Source: a virus
IMG/VR virus record: IMGVR_UViG_3300032116_000769
Location: 1-33,642 of that record
Strand: one strand, 5' to 3'
DNA: 33,642 nt
The notes under the pieces were generated by a model that worked only from the letters and a program-made list of their open reading frames with translations, was not told the DNA's origin and made no database searches. This document shows, in pieces, positions 8,034 through 14,894 of the stretch. A program made the translations under genes and the position numbers. The stretch's first letter is position 1. Each line of letters starts with the position of its first letter.

Positions 8034-8386
8034 TGTTGCCTCTCTGTTGGGAATAGTTCATTGATTGCCGAGGTTATAGTGTCCCCAAGTTTAGAACATC
8101 GCCAGGCAAGTTCTGGCCGAGCTTGTAAGCCAAGCCGGAGCAGAGCATTGCCGATCATAGTGGCCTCCAAGATTGACCGAGCAATTTGTTCATCGACATT
8201 GGTTGAGGAGATGGTCACAGTTACAGGAGCCGGTTGATCAGGGATGGATTGGAGATCAATAGAGTTTCGCCGGCGATGAGCTTTGAGCCGGCAATTTGGG
8301 GAGGCGTATTTAGGAGCCGGACCGGTGCGGCCAGATCGGACGACCGGTTGATCACAACCACAAGAGCATCTGGGAACCTCGACCAT
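8030..8386 (-). CDS. Zinc-binding hypothetical protein at the head of the terminase operon
   Basis: The 118-residue product starts MVEVPRCSCGCDQPVVRSG and continues with KYASPNCRLKAHRR, a small Cys-rich unit (CxCxC and a later Cys) like those seen in actinobacterial and actinophage DNA-associated proteins. Residues 60-118 are helical and end in SAINELFPTERQQ. The function is unknown; DNA binding is an inference from the basic zinc-like head. The ATG lies exactly 25 nt after the start of a GTGACAC motif and has no recognisable ribosome site, so the mRNA might be leaderless. It is the first gene of a tightly overlapping run that reaches the large terminase. Confidence 0.72.
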   Translation of the reverse strand: MVEVPRCSCGCDQPVVRSGRTGPAPKYASPNCRLKAHRRRNSIDLQSIPDQPAPVTVTISSTNVDEQIARSILEATMIGNALLRLGLQARPELAWRCSKLGDTITSAINELFPTERQQ

Positions 8387-8411
8387 GATCTAAGTCTGCC
8401 CGAAGTGTCAC
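8387..8411 (-). promoter_or_regulatory. Late-gene GTGACAC motif, site 4
   Basis: GTGACAC (8405-8411) stands in front of the packaging operon, and the start codon of the first gene begins exactly 25 nt downstream (8386). No Shine-Dalgarno sequence separates them. A15 and T19 of the shared pattern are present. Upstream are two direct repeats of TGAAACGG. Confidence 0.6.
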
Positions 8412-8416
8412 GAAAC

Positions 8417-8446
8417 CCGTTTCATCAACACGCCAAAGCCGTTTCA
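8417..8446 (-). repeat. Paired TGAAACGG direct repeats upstream of the packaging operon
   Basis: On the minus strand the octamer TGAAACGG occurs at 8439-8446 and 8417-8424, 22 bp apart, about two helical turns. It sits immediately upstream of the GTGACAC element. The spacing and position would suit a dimeric DNA-binding regulator. The rest of the 8412-8574 gap shows no gene. Confidence 0.4.
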
Positions 8447-8574
8447 CCAAATTCCCAATTTCGGGGGAGTGCGACTTCTGCTGGCTAGGGCAGGGTCGGC
8501 TTGTTGGATTGTAGTGATTACCCCTCCCCTCCCCCATGGGTTGATTTAGAGCCTGTTTAGAGGTGTTTTTGCGA

Positions 8575-8847
8575 TCATTCCCAGGAGTGTTTGAGCCATC
8601 CCTCTTCATGAGCTTGTTTCGGGTTGGTTGTGACCCAGTGATGGCATAGCCGGCAGAGCAGAGCCAGGTTGTCGCGATTTAGGATTGAGCCTCCCCTAGC
8701 GCGGGACTTGATCTCATGGACATCGGTTGCCCGAGCCTGATGGCATCTTTGGCAGGCAGGTTGATCGAGTAGGAGTTCTTTGACCAGAGGGATGCGGTGT
8801 TCGCGGTAAAGCTTGGCGGTTTTATTTGACCGGCGGCGGATCGTCAT
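8575..8847 (-). CDS. HNH endonuclease (90 residues)
   Basis: A small HNH nuclease with a zinc-binding CxxC pair at Cys32/Cys35 (CQRCH), the first catalytic His in TDVHEIKSRARGGS (His44), Asn in LNRDNLALLC and the second CxxC-H in CRLCHH (Cys65/Cys68). Its position shortly before the terminase operon is typical. In several phages such an enzyme assists terminase in cutting DNA, although free-standing homing-type HNH proteins also exist. It overlaps the upstream small gene by 26 bp. Confidence 0.88.
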   Translation of the reverse strand: MTIRRRSNKTAKLYREHRIPLVKELLLDQPACQRCHQARATDVHEIKSRARGGSILNRDNLALLCRLCHHWVTTNPKQAHEEGWLKHSWE

Positions 8848-9016
8848 TCCCTAATTCTAGGGATTGGGTAACACCGAGCCGGATGTGGTAGTTCTGGCAT
8901 TGAGAACAGTATTGGATGAATGTGGTTGTTCCAAGCTCTTCAAGCCTGTGAGAGATCTGGTTGAGGATGGATTGGGCGATTGTTTCGGTTGGGTATTTAG
9001 TTAGCCGGCAGGTCAT
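8822..9016 (-). CDS. Small hypothetical protein with a CxxC pair
   Basis: A 64-residue product beginning MTCRLTKYPTETIAQSIL, with a helical N-terminal half, then FIQYCSQCQNYHIRLG and a Pro/Asp-rich end. I do not recognise a family. The frame is open further upstream to 9163, but that part lies under the preceding gene, so the ATG at 9016, overlapping it by 20 bp, is more plausible. It belongs to a run of Cys-rich micro-proteins. Confidence 0.55.
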   Translation of the reverse strand: MTCRLTKYPTETIAQSILNQISHRLEELGTTTFIQYCSQCQNYHIRLGVTQSLELGNDDPPPVK

Positions 9017-9176
9017 TGGGTTTAGGTTCCTCCCGATCATTGAGCCATTCGCAGTTTGGGCAGGTGTAGCTTTTACCCATAGCCAGTGGTTGATCAAAGT
9101 CCTGGTGGCAGAATTCGCATTGGTATTGGAACGGATAGCATCTGGCGCAATAAGTATTTCCACAGCCGAACGTCAT
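8997..9176 (-). CDS. Zinc-ribbon micro-protein
   Basis: This 59-residue protein has three Cys pairs: CGNTYCARC near the start, CEFCHQDF in the middle and CPNCEW later. The layout is of a double zinc ribbon, with an acidic and Pro-rich tail. Its ATG overlaps the stop of the FmdB-like gene as ATGA, which fixes the start at 9176 rather than the longer open frame to 9386. The role is unknown; binding to a protein or nucleic acid partner is an inference. Confidence 0.65.
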   Translation of the reverse strand: MTFGCGNTYCARCYPFQYQCEFCHQDFDQPLAMGKSYTCPNCEWLNDREEPKPNDLPAN

Positions 9177-9346
9177 TGATCTTTTCCCCATCCTTTTCCT
9201 TGGAACACTATGCCAGGAGCTTGATAGATGCGGGTCATAAGTGTTTGGCAGTTTGGGCAGTGCGGGATTGGAAGTTCCATTGCGATCGGGATTGTTTCGG
9301 TTTGGATGGCATCGCATTTGAGGCAGGCGAATTGATAGGTTGGCAT
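9173..9346 (-). CDS. FmdB-family zinc ribbon protein
   Basis: This 57-residue gene begins MPTYQFACLKCDA, the hallmark start of FmdB-type zinc ribbons (MPTYEYxCxxCG). It has a second Cys pair in PHCPNCQ and ends with APGIVFQGKGWGKDQ, matching the family's conserved 'GIVFKGSGWY' end. The family is thought to act in regulation, but its biochemical role is not established. Its stop overlaps the next start (ATGA). It is found in full in the minus-strand frame 9346 to 9173. Confidence 0.85.
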   Translation of the reverse strand: MPTYQFACLKCDAIQTETIPIAMELPIPHCPNCQTLMTRIYQAPGIVFQGKGWGKDQ

Positions 9347-9354
9347 TTGTTTCC

Positions 9355-9564
9355 TTAGTCGAGATCTGGATCTGGTCGGAAACCAAGATGGAGTTCTGGG
9401 TTCCGGTTGTCGGTTGGTGTTAGTTCGGTTGTGGATGAGAGATTAGGTCGGTCCATTTGTTGTGGCGGGCAGGTGTGTTCTTTACGCCAAGCTCTGATCA
9501 GGTTGAGAGCATTGGATTGATCGGTTTCGAATTCCGCACCACAGGAGCATCTCTCGCGGATCAT
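9355..9564 (-). CDS. Cys-rich small hypothetical protein
   Basis: The 69-residue product begins MIRERCSCGAEFETDQSN and has LIRAWRKEHTCPP, a CxC-plus-distal-Cys arrangement similar to short zinc-binding proteins common in actinophages. The last 30 residues are polar and Pro/Asp-rich and may be disordered. The ATG overlaps the upstream membrane-protein stop. Function unknown. Confidence 0.65.
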   Translation of the reverse strand: MIRERCSCGAEFETDQSNALNLIRAWRKEHTCPPQQMDRPNLSSTTELTPTDNRNPELHLGFRPDPDLD

Positions 9565-9794
9565 GATAGATGGTTAGCCTCCCGATCATCTTTTGCCCAG
9601 GCGATGAGGTTGCGGGTTTGGACGATGATAAAGATGGCCGAGGACATTAGGAAACCATACTGTCCCGAGGTGATGGCATAGATAACCCAGAGGCCAGAGT
9701 TTATCAGAGCTACGACCCAGCCAGACTTCTTTTTGCGACCGGTTAGGATCAGGCTAACGACACCTAAGCCGGCGAGGATAAACGACCAGATCAT
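9561..9794 (-). CDS. Small membrane protein next to the NlpC/P60 hydrolase
   Basis: A 77-residue protein with three hydrophobic stretches: IWSFILAGLGVVSLILTG, a second around VVALINSGLWVIYAI, and a third around GFLMSSAIFIIVQT. A basic RKKKSG loop separates the first two. The short multi-span form and its position directly downstream of a peptidoglycan hydrolase gene fit a holin or accessory membrane factor. Similar small proteins of unknown role are common in actinophages. It overlaps both neighbours. Confidence 0.7.
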   Translation of the reverse strand: MIWSFILAGLGVVSLILTGRKKKSGWVVALINSGLWVIYAITSGQYGFLMSSAIFIIVQTRNLIAWAKDDREANHLS

Positions 9795-10369
9795 TAGATT
9801 TCAAGCCTGATGAACCGGATTTGTTTGCTGCCAAAGTCTTTGAGAGATTGGATCTTAGTAGTCCCATAGAGCCGGTTAGCGTTGATGATCTTATTGTTTC
9901 CCAAGTAGATGGCCGAATGATCAAAGCTTGTTGAGCCGGTGTTGGCGAATACTACGATGTCCCCAGGTTGAGGTTTGGAAACCCGATCACCGAGATGTCC
10001 CTGGGCATTAGCCGAATGAGGAATGTTGATGCCGAGCTGTTGATAAGTCCAGACAACAAGCCCCGAGCAGTCCCAGCCCGATGGTGTAGCTCCTTGGAAT
10101 ACATAGGGAGTTTGGTTGGCTTTTGAGATCAGAGTGTTGAGAATGTTTTGGAGTTGTTGTTGTTTGATCAGAGCCTGGATTGGGTCATGGGTTTCGCAGT
10201 TTTGGATTGCCTCCTGTTCGGTTTTGTAGTTATCCCAGCAGTTATTTGATGGAGCCGGTGTTGGTGTTGGATTGAGATAGCCGGCATTCCAGCCGATGCC
10301 CAAGAGAATGAATTGGGCGATCATTGAGATGATTAGGATCTTGCGGATAGTTTGTTCAGGATTTTTCAT
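9794..10369 (-). CDS. Membrane-anchored NlpC/P60 peptidoglycan hydrolase
   Basis: The 191-residue protein starts with one membrane segment (about residues 10-30) that may serve as an uncleaved anchor or signal-arrest sequence. A Pro-rich linker (TPTPAP) and a helical region precede the NlpC/P60 domain. The catalytic Cys101 is in SGWDCSGLVVWTY, His151 in SFDHSAIYLG, and the downstream polar residue may be Asn in KIINAN. The enzyme would cleave gamma-D-Glu to diamino acid bonds in cell-wall peptides. It is remote from the M23 lysis cassette, so the phage encodes two wall hydrolases in separate regions. It could be a second lysin, an entry-related enzyme or a superinfection factor. Confidence 0.88.
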   Translation of the reverse strand: MKNPEQTIRKILIISMIAQFILLGIGWNAGYLNPTPTPAPSNNCWDNYKTEQEAIQNCETHDPIQALIKQQQLQNILNTLISKANQTPYVFQGATPSGWDCSGLVVWTYQQLGINIPHSANAQGHLGDRVSKPQPGDIVVFANTGSTSFDHSAIYLGNNKIINANRLYGTTKIQSLKDFGSKQIRFIRLEI

Positions 10370-10634
10370 CAGGTGCCAATTCCTTGCCTAGTTTTTCCGA
10401 TTTGGCTATCCATTGGGAGAGGACTTTTCCAAGATCGAGGAGATTGAGTTGATCGTATTGAGGCCAGAGTTCTGGGGATAGAACCTCTCGGAATGCGATT
10501 TGGGTTTTGATAAAGCTGTCGAATGTTGGGGACATCATGATGTCTAAGAGAACCGGAGTTGGTAAAGCGTAAGCCCAAGGGACAGTTGCCTCGAAGTCAT
10601 CCAGGGAGATGGTGATAAGTTTGACGACACTCAT
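10356..10634 (-). CDS. Hypothetical protein (92 residues)
   Basis: An acidic, largely helical protein with no recognised family: MSVVKLITISLDDFEAT, then 'LLDIMMSPTFDSFIKTQ' and LSPELWPQYDQLNLLDLG. The second half faintly recalls tail-assembly chaperones, but its position far from the tail genes makes that weak. AAAGGAAG precedes the start. A possible -10 box (GATAAT, 10649-10654) lies in the short gap upstream, with only a poor -35 match. Confidence 0.6.
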   Translation of the reverse strand: MSVVKLITISLDDFEATVPWAYALPTPVLLDIMMSPTFDSFIKTQIAFREVLSPELWPQYDQLNLLDLGKVLSQWIAKSEKLGKELAPDEKS

Positions 10635-10681
10635 TGATCTTCCTTTGTATTATCTTCCAGAATAGTCCGAGGCTAACACGA

Positions 10682-10918
10682 CTAAGGGTTGGAGCTTTGC
10701 CCATCAGGTTTTGGGATGGTTGCTGTGTTATTGATGTCCTTGATGGTTTGTTTGACCCAGTGGCAGACATCACAATCTTCCTCTGTGACGGCTTTGTAGT
10801 TACAGACAGCAAGATGAGGTTGGATCAGGTTGATGATGCGCTGCCTCTCGGCGATCGCACCGGTTTCGAATGCTAGCTGGACCAGTGAAGATGATCTGGC
10901 TTGTTCAGGGTTATTCAT
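10682..10918 (-). CDS. Hypothetical protein (78 residues)
   Basis: The product starts [20 protein letters not shown] and continues AIAERQRIINLIQPHL, a helical pattern seen in small actinophage proteins of unknown function. It has three Cys residues (VCNYKAV, EDCDVCHWV). The start at 10918 is preferred over the longer frame to 11041 because GAGGAG sits 8 nt upstream and it overlaps the preceding gene by only 8 bp. Confidence 0.6.
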   Translation of the reverse strand: MNNPEQARSSSLVQLAFETGAIAERQRIINLIQPHLAVCNYKAVTEEDCDVCHWVKQTIKDINNTATIPKPDGQSSNP

Positions 10919-11105
10919 TTGGTTGCTCCTCTTTGATGATGATGTCCCGATCAAGTCCGATGAACGAAACGCTGTCCCAGATTTGATTGGTTTTTGGGTC
11001 CATCCAGATTTGGATGAAGAATGGATCAGAGTGCCATCCATTGGCGATGGCGATCTCTGCCCATTTGGATCGGTGGATTTCCATAGCTTCCTGGAATTTA
11101 GTCAT
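10911..11105 (-). CDS. Hypothetical protein downstream of metK
   Basis: A 64-residue protein with [19 protein letters not shown], then [17 protein letters not shown] and an acidic end. I recognise no family. The ATG at 11105 overlaps the metK stop by 8 bp and has GGGAAA upstream, so it is probably translated with metK. The longer frame to 11297 lies inside metK and is rejected. Confidence 0.6.
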   Translation of the reverse strand: MTKFQEAMEIHRSKWAEIAIANGWHSDPFFIQIWMDPKTNQIWDSVSFIGLDRDIIIKEEQPNE

Positions 11106-12321
11106 GAGGGTTTCCCAGAGTGGCGTGTGGATAGTTGATTTGGTTGAGTAGTTGGATGATCTTTGGAGTTTGTTCCCAAGAGAATTCTGATCTCCCGAAG
11201 TGTCCTCCGGTTGCTGTTTGGAGGTAGATGGGTTTTTTGAGATCAAGTTGATCGATGATGGCAGCAGGCCGAAGATCGAATGTTTTGGAGATGGCATCGG
11301 CGATCAAGCTATCCGGGACGACACCAGTGCCGAATGTTTCAACATAAATGGCCAGAGGTTGGGCGGTGCCGATCGCATAAGCCAGCTGGATTTCACATCT
11401 TTTGGCAAGCTTTGAGGCGACAACATGTTTGGCAACCCATCGGGCAGCATAGGCGGCAGAACGATCGACTTTGGATGGATCTTTGCCAGAGAATGCCCCT
11501 CCCCCATGTCTAGCAGCCCCTCCGTAACTATCCACAATTATTTTCCGGCCAGTGACCCCAGCATCTCCCTGGGGACCACCGATCACGAAACGACCGGTCG
11601 GGTTGATGATGATGCGGGTGTTTTCGGTGTCGAGGTTTGGGTATTTATTGAGAACCGGTTGGATTACAGCTTGATGGAGATCATAAGTCATTTCCCTATG
11701 ATCGACATCAGGATCATGTTGAGCAGAGATCAGGATAGTTTCAACCCCGATTGGATTTCCTTTGAGATCATAGGAGATGGTCACTTGGGTTTTGCCATCA
11801 GGTCGAAGATAGTCGATGAAACCCGAAGTCCTAGCCGTTGTTAGCCGGTGAGCAAGCTGATGGGCCAAAGTGATTGGAAGAGGCATGAGTTCCTGGGTTT
11901 CATCAGTGGCGAAACCGAACATGATGCCCTGGTCACCAGCCCCTTGGAGATCATAAGTTTCCGACACATCTCCTTTTCGCATAGATCGCGCCTCGAATGA
12001 CCGATCGACACCCATGGCGATGTCCGGAGATTGACTACCGATTGCCAGGTTGATGCCGACAGAATTCCCATCGAAACCAAGCTTGCTGTCGGTATAACCG
12101 ATCTGGTTGATAAGATCGCGAATGATCTTGGTGGCATCCACCCAAGCCGAGGTTGTGACTTCCCCAGCAACATGGACTTGGCCAGTTGTGACCAGAGTTT
12201 CAAGTGCGACCCTAGCCTCTGGATCTTTTTCGATGATGGCATCAAGTAGAGCATCCGAGATCTGATCGGCGATCTTGTCCGGATGTCCCTGGGTTACTGC
12301 CTCGGAGGTAAATAGTTTCAT
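11098..12321 (-). CDS. metK: S-adenosylmethionine synthetase
   Basis: This complete 407-residue enzyme joins methionine and ATP to make S-adenosylmethionine. The family signatures are intact: [16 protein letters not shown] near the N-terminus, [15 protein letters not shown] (about 127-141), [17 protein letters not shown] (252-268) and [16 protein letters not shown] (273-288). Length is close to bacterial MetK, and I see no frameshift or missing catalytic segment. It is an auxiliary metabolic gene in a phage. Its product is the methyl donor for the phage C5 methyltransferase and could also counter SAM depletion in the infected cell. The start overlaps the WhiB stop by 4 bp. Confidence 0.96.
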   Translation of the reverse strand: MKLFTSEAVTQGHPDKIADQISDALLDAIIEKDPEARVALETLVTTGQVHVAGEVTTSAWVDATKIIRDLINQIGYTDSKLGFDGNSVGINLAIGSQSPDIAMGVDRSFEARSMRKGDVSETYDLQGAGDQGIMFGFATDETQELMPLPITLAHQLAHRLTTARTSGFIDYLRPDGKTQVTISYDLKGNPIGVETILISAQHDPDVDHREMTYDLHQAVIQPVLNKYPNLDTENTRIIINPTGRFVIGGPQGDAGVTGRKIIVDSYGGAARHGGGAFSGKDPSKVDRSAAYAARWVAKHVVASKLAKRCEIQLAYAIGTAQPLAIYVETFGTGVVPDSLIADAISKTFDLRPAAIIDQLDLKKPIYLQTATGGHFGRSEFSWEQTPKIIQLLNQINYPHATLGNPHD

Positions 12322-12602
12322 TGGTTATTCCTGTTCTGTGAGTTGCGGCGGGTTTTGAGATAAGTCATGAGAGCTGGATCTTTTGGATTAGTTCTGTGAT
12401 CAGATTTGACTTTGCCATCGAGCCAGATAGAGCCACCAGCAACACCATCAAAGAACCCTCGAATGGGATCAACTCTTTGGAGGCACCAGAGGCGAACCGG
12501 GCAAGTTTGGCAGAGCGCCAAAGCTTGATCATAGAGCCATTCGTTTTCGAATAGTTCGGGATCAGAGTTTCGGCAATTAGCGCGATCAATTGGATCTTCC
12601 AT
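12318..12602 (-). CDS. WhiB-family iron-sulphur transcription regulator
   Basis: This 94-residue protein has the four-Cys cluster layout of WhiB proteins: Cys10 in [11 protein letters not shown], then Cys31, Cys34 and Cys40 in [11 protein letters not shown]. It is followed by the turn motif GVAGG (53-57), which corresponds to the usual G(V/I)WGG, and a basic tail ([20 protein letters not shown]). WhiB proteins bind a 4Fe-4S cluster and the primary sigma factor and are confined to actinobacteria and their phages, so this gene is the strongest host clue. It may steer host polymerase to phage promoters. It sits between the metallophosphoesterase and metK genes. Confidence 0.92.
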   Translation of the reverse strand: MEDPIDRANCRNSDPELFENEWLYDQALALCQTCPVRLWCLQRVDPIRGFFDGVAGGSIWLDGKVKSDHRTNPKDPALMTYLKTRRNSQNRNNQ

Positions 12603-13621
12603 TAGTCGAGATGGACTTTATAGACGGCAGTTGTTCGACCCTTGATTGGATCGATGAAGTGGAGCCTCTGGGATGGGATAGCTGTGGCGGCCAGCATGAT
12701 GCCGGCATAGCGGTTATCACTCTCGGTTGAGCCGGTTTGATAAACAGCCCCAAGTCCATTAGCCATTGGGAATTCGGCATGTGTGTGATAGTGGCCGATA
12801 AATACATCTCTAAATTCCCAAGGGTAAGCCCCTGATCGCCATCGGTTCATGTGTTGGACGATTGTTGTTGGAGATGCGAAACCATTGCGACCAATTTCAT
12901 CTCCATGAAGTAGGAGCGCCCGATAGTTTCCGATTTCAATTCTTTGGACATCTTCCGGACTATCTTCCCAGGTGAGCCGTTTTTCGTTTCGTAGTAATTG
13001 CCGAGCTAGTTCATAAGCCATCCGATCAAAGTTATCCGATCGGGGGATAGTGTCCCTTTTGGAACCGATGCGCCCATGGTTGCCCCATTCGGCCACGACT
13101 TTGACTTTTTCATAGTTAGCCAAAGCCTTGCGAACAACATCAACCAAGAGCCGGCCGACATTGACGTATTGATCAAAGATGGTGGCATCGATTTCGAATG
13201 CCTGGGTTGGGAAGTTAAACAACCCCTCAACCATGTCCCCTCCGAATGCGATCACACATTCTTTGACCGGATGATCGGCTCTTTGGATGTTAGTGATCGA
13301 AACAGCTTTGTCGGTGAATTGGAGAACCCTCCGGCGCATGACCTCTGTGTTGTAAGTAGTTGTTTTTTTTGCCCCTTGCCAATCGGTCATCACCCAAAGA
13401 GCAACCTCTGGATTTCGGCGTTTGTCCTTGATTGGAGTTGTGACCGGTGGAATTGGACCAAGTGCGATCATGGCATCCATAGCAGCCTGGCGAGTTACCT
13501 CGACAAGATGTTCTGTCCGATCTTTAGCTTGGAGGAGTTGTTGTTGAGTTCGGCGAAGAGCAGATCGCAGAGCTTGGATGTCTGCCGGTTCTTCCTGTGG
13601 TGGAGTTAGATCTTCGAGCAT
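12602..13621 (-). CDS. Calcineurin-like metallophosphoesterase
   Basis: The 339-residue protein has an N-terminal coiled-coil-like segment (about 15-50) and then a metallophosphoesterase domain. Metal-binding motifs are visible in order: VMTDWQ (in place of the usual DxH), GGDMVEG, WGNHGR (GNH motif), LLHGDEIG and FIGHYHTH. The family hydrolyses phosphoesters of nucleotides, DNA ends or proteins; the substrate here is unknown. Comparable proteins recur in actinophage replication regions. Two ATGs compete (13627 and 13621); 13621 has AGGA at about 8 nt, whereas for 13627 it is only 2 nt away. Confidence 0.88.
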   Translation of the reverse strand: MLEDLTPPQEEPADIQALRSALRRTQQQLLQAKDRTEHLVEVTRQAAMDAMIALGPIPPVTTPIKDKRRNPEVALWVMTDWQGAKKTTTYNTEVMRRRVLQFTDKAVSITNIQRADHPVKECVIAFGGDMVEGLFNFPTQAFEIDATIFDQYVNVGRLLVDVVRKALANYEKVKVVAEWGNHGRIGSKRDTIPRSDNFDRMAYELARQLLRNEKRLTWEDSPEDVQRIEIGNYRALLLHGDEIGRNGFASPTTIVQHMNRWRSGAYPWEFRDVFIGHYHTHAEFPMANGLGAVYQTGSTESDNRYAGIMLAATAIPSQRLHFIDPIKGRTTAVYKVHLD

Positions 13622-13839
13622 GAGCATTGTCCTAACCGATGCCGACTTAGAGTTTTAGAGTTGATGGTCAAGCCCCTTTTGGTAAGCGCGACCGCGAGAG
13701 TTTCAGTTTTCCAAGCCTCTAAGTTAGCCAGAGCCTCTTCCAGAATTGCCCGATCTTTATCATCCAGAGATTGGAGAATGGTCCGGACTTTACAATTTAG
13801 GATTGGACTTGGTGGATTGAGATCATCGAGTAGTCCCAT
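13606..13839 (-). CDS. Small HTH-like DNA-binding protein
   Basis: This 77-residue protein ends in an apparent helix-turn-helix: TLAVALTKRGLTINSKTLSRHRLGQCSCSK. The 'xxRHRxGxCxC' end recurs in small actinophage proteins. The N-terminal half (KVRTILQSLDDKDRAILEEAL) is helical. The target is unknown. AAGGGGAA precedes the start. Confidence 0.65.
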   Translation of the reverse strand: MGLLDDLNPPSPILNCKVRTILQSLDDKDRAILEEALANLEAWKTETLAVALTKRGLTINSKTLSRHRLGQCSCSKI

Positions 13840-14050
13840 TAGCTCTTTTCCCCTTTGGTTTTAGAATGGTTAGGTTTTTGATTTTGTCCATGGCCGAGAA
13901 CCAAGGGAGATCATCTTTTTTGTAGTTTTCCAGGATCTCGATGATTTCATTGAGCATTTGTTGCCGGCCATGAAGAATGCCCGAATTGTAGGCAGCCTCA
14001 TCAGCTTTTTTGACTTGATCATAAATTGGTGTTTGAGTTTTAGTTTTCAT
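13823..14050 (-). CDS. Hypothetical protein (75 residues)
   Basis: A helical, Lys-rich protein starting MKTKTQTPIYDQVKKADEAA and containing MLNEIIEILENYKKDDLPW. I recognise no family. The start at 14050 is supported by GGA 8 nt upstream and an 11-bp overlap with the preceding gene; the longer frame to 14110 is inside that gene. Confidence 0.55.
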   Translation of the reverse strand: MKTKTQTPIYDQVKKADEAAYNSGILHGRQQMLNEIIEILENYKKDDLPWFSAMDKIKNLTILKPKGKRANGTTR

Positions 14051-14282
14051 CTTTGGGTTCCAGATCTGTGAATGAGAGATTGAGAGATAGTCCATCGGTG
14101 GTTCGGACATTGTAAGAGCCGTTAGGTTGTTTTTTCAGGATGCGCATAGCCGTCAAAGCTTGGAGGATCTCATGTTTCCCAAAGTCGATGCCCTGGCAGA
14201 ATTCGCAAGAGATGTCCTTAGAGAGTGGGAGATCATCAGGATGGCATTGAGGCAGTGGTCGAGTTTTCCGAGCCATGATCAT
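14040..14282 (-). CDS. Hypothetical protein (80 residues)
   Basis: The product begins MIMARKTRPLPQCHPDDLPL and has CEFCQGIDFGKHEILQALTA, a single CxxC plus nearby His. The C-terminal half (NVRTTDGLSLNLSFTDLEP) is probably beta-rich. Its ATG overlaps the stop of a small membrane-protein gene as ATGA, which fixes the start; a second ATG two codons later is possible. Confidence 0.6.
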   Translation of the reverse strand: MIMARKTRPLPQCHPDDLPLSKDISCEFCQGIDFGKHEILQALTAMRILKKQPNGSYNVRTTDGLSLNLSFTDLEPKDEN

Positions 14283-14458
14283 TCTTTGCCCCAAGTGTCG
14301 AAGAATACTTGGATGGCGAACCAGAACAGCCCGAAGAGGAGAACCAAAGCCAGAGGAGTTGTTACCCAAGCCGGGAGCAGGTCCATGATCAGTTGAGGGA
14401 TGGCCATGAATAGGAAGATGCCCAACATCAAGCTAATTGATTGGATTAGGAGTTTCAT
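14279..14458 (-). CDS. Small two-span membrane protein
   Basis: This 59-residue gene fills the gap after ssb. It begins MKLLIQSISLMLGIFLFMAI, has a second hydrophobic span around TTPLALVLLFGLFWFAIQV and ends in FFDTWGKE. Its ATG overlaps the ssb stop as TAATG and its TGA overlaps the next start as ATGA, a coupling pattern found throughout this operon and strong support that it is real. The function is unknown; it could be an accessory holin or an inner-membrane anchor. Confidence 0.75.
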   Translation of the reverse strand: MKLLIQSISLMLGIFLFMAIPQLIMDLLPAWVTTPLALVLLFGLFWFAIQVFFDTWGKE

Positions 14459-14892
14459 TAGAATGGGACATCCTTGTCATCGATTGTGGAGCTTTGGTTC
14501 CATGGATCGATCAGAACCGGAGCTGGTGAATTTGAGGAAACGACTTTGATGTCGGGACCAGTTCCCTTGATTACGATCGAGATGTCCTCGGCCTGGATTT
14601 CATAGCTAGTTCTTTTGGTGCCATTGGCATCAGTGAAGTCCTTTTGACGAAGATTGCCCAGGATCATGACTTTGGTTCCTTTGACCAAAGCCTTGGAAAC
14701 AGCCTCGGCCGATCTCCAAGAGATAACATCGAGGAAACAGGTGTCCCCATCTTCCCAGGAGCCGGTTTCAGGGTTCTTTTTCCGATCGGTGGCAGCCACC
14801 CGAAGAGTGGCGAATGATTTGCCAGAGTTGGTTTGGCGCAGAACAGGATCGGCAGTGAGGTTTCCGATCATTGTGACGAGTGGCAGGGACAT
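14458..14892 (-). CDS. ssb: Single-stranded DNA-binding protein
   Basis: This 144-residue SSB coats single-stranded DNA in replication and recombination. The OB fold is evident: PLVTMIGNLTADPVLRQTNS, FATLRVAATDRK, DTCFLDVISWRSAEAV, KGTKVMILGNLRQKDF and a closing YEIQAEDISIVIKG. The C-terminus ends DDKDVPF, close to the bacterial acidic tail DDIPF that recruits partner proteins. AAGGAAA precedes the start. It would serve the RecT annealase and exonuclease encoded upstream. Confidence 0.94.
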   Translation of the reverse strand: MSLPLVTMIGNLTADPVLRQTNSGKSFATLRVAATDRKKNPETGSWEDGDTCFLDVISWRSAEAVSKALVKGTKVMILGNLRQKDFTDANGTKRTSYEIQAEDISIVIKGTGPDIKVVSSNSPAPVLIDPWNQSSTIDDKDVPF

Positions 14893-14894
14893 GG

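Noticed and set aside
10356-10634. A second tail-assembly chaperone
   Set aside because: Only a faint resemblance, and the gene is far from the tail module, so I leave it as unknown.
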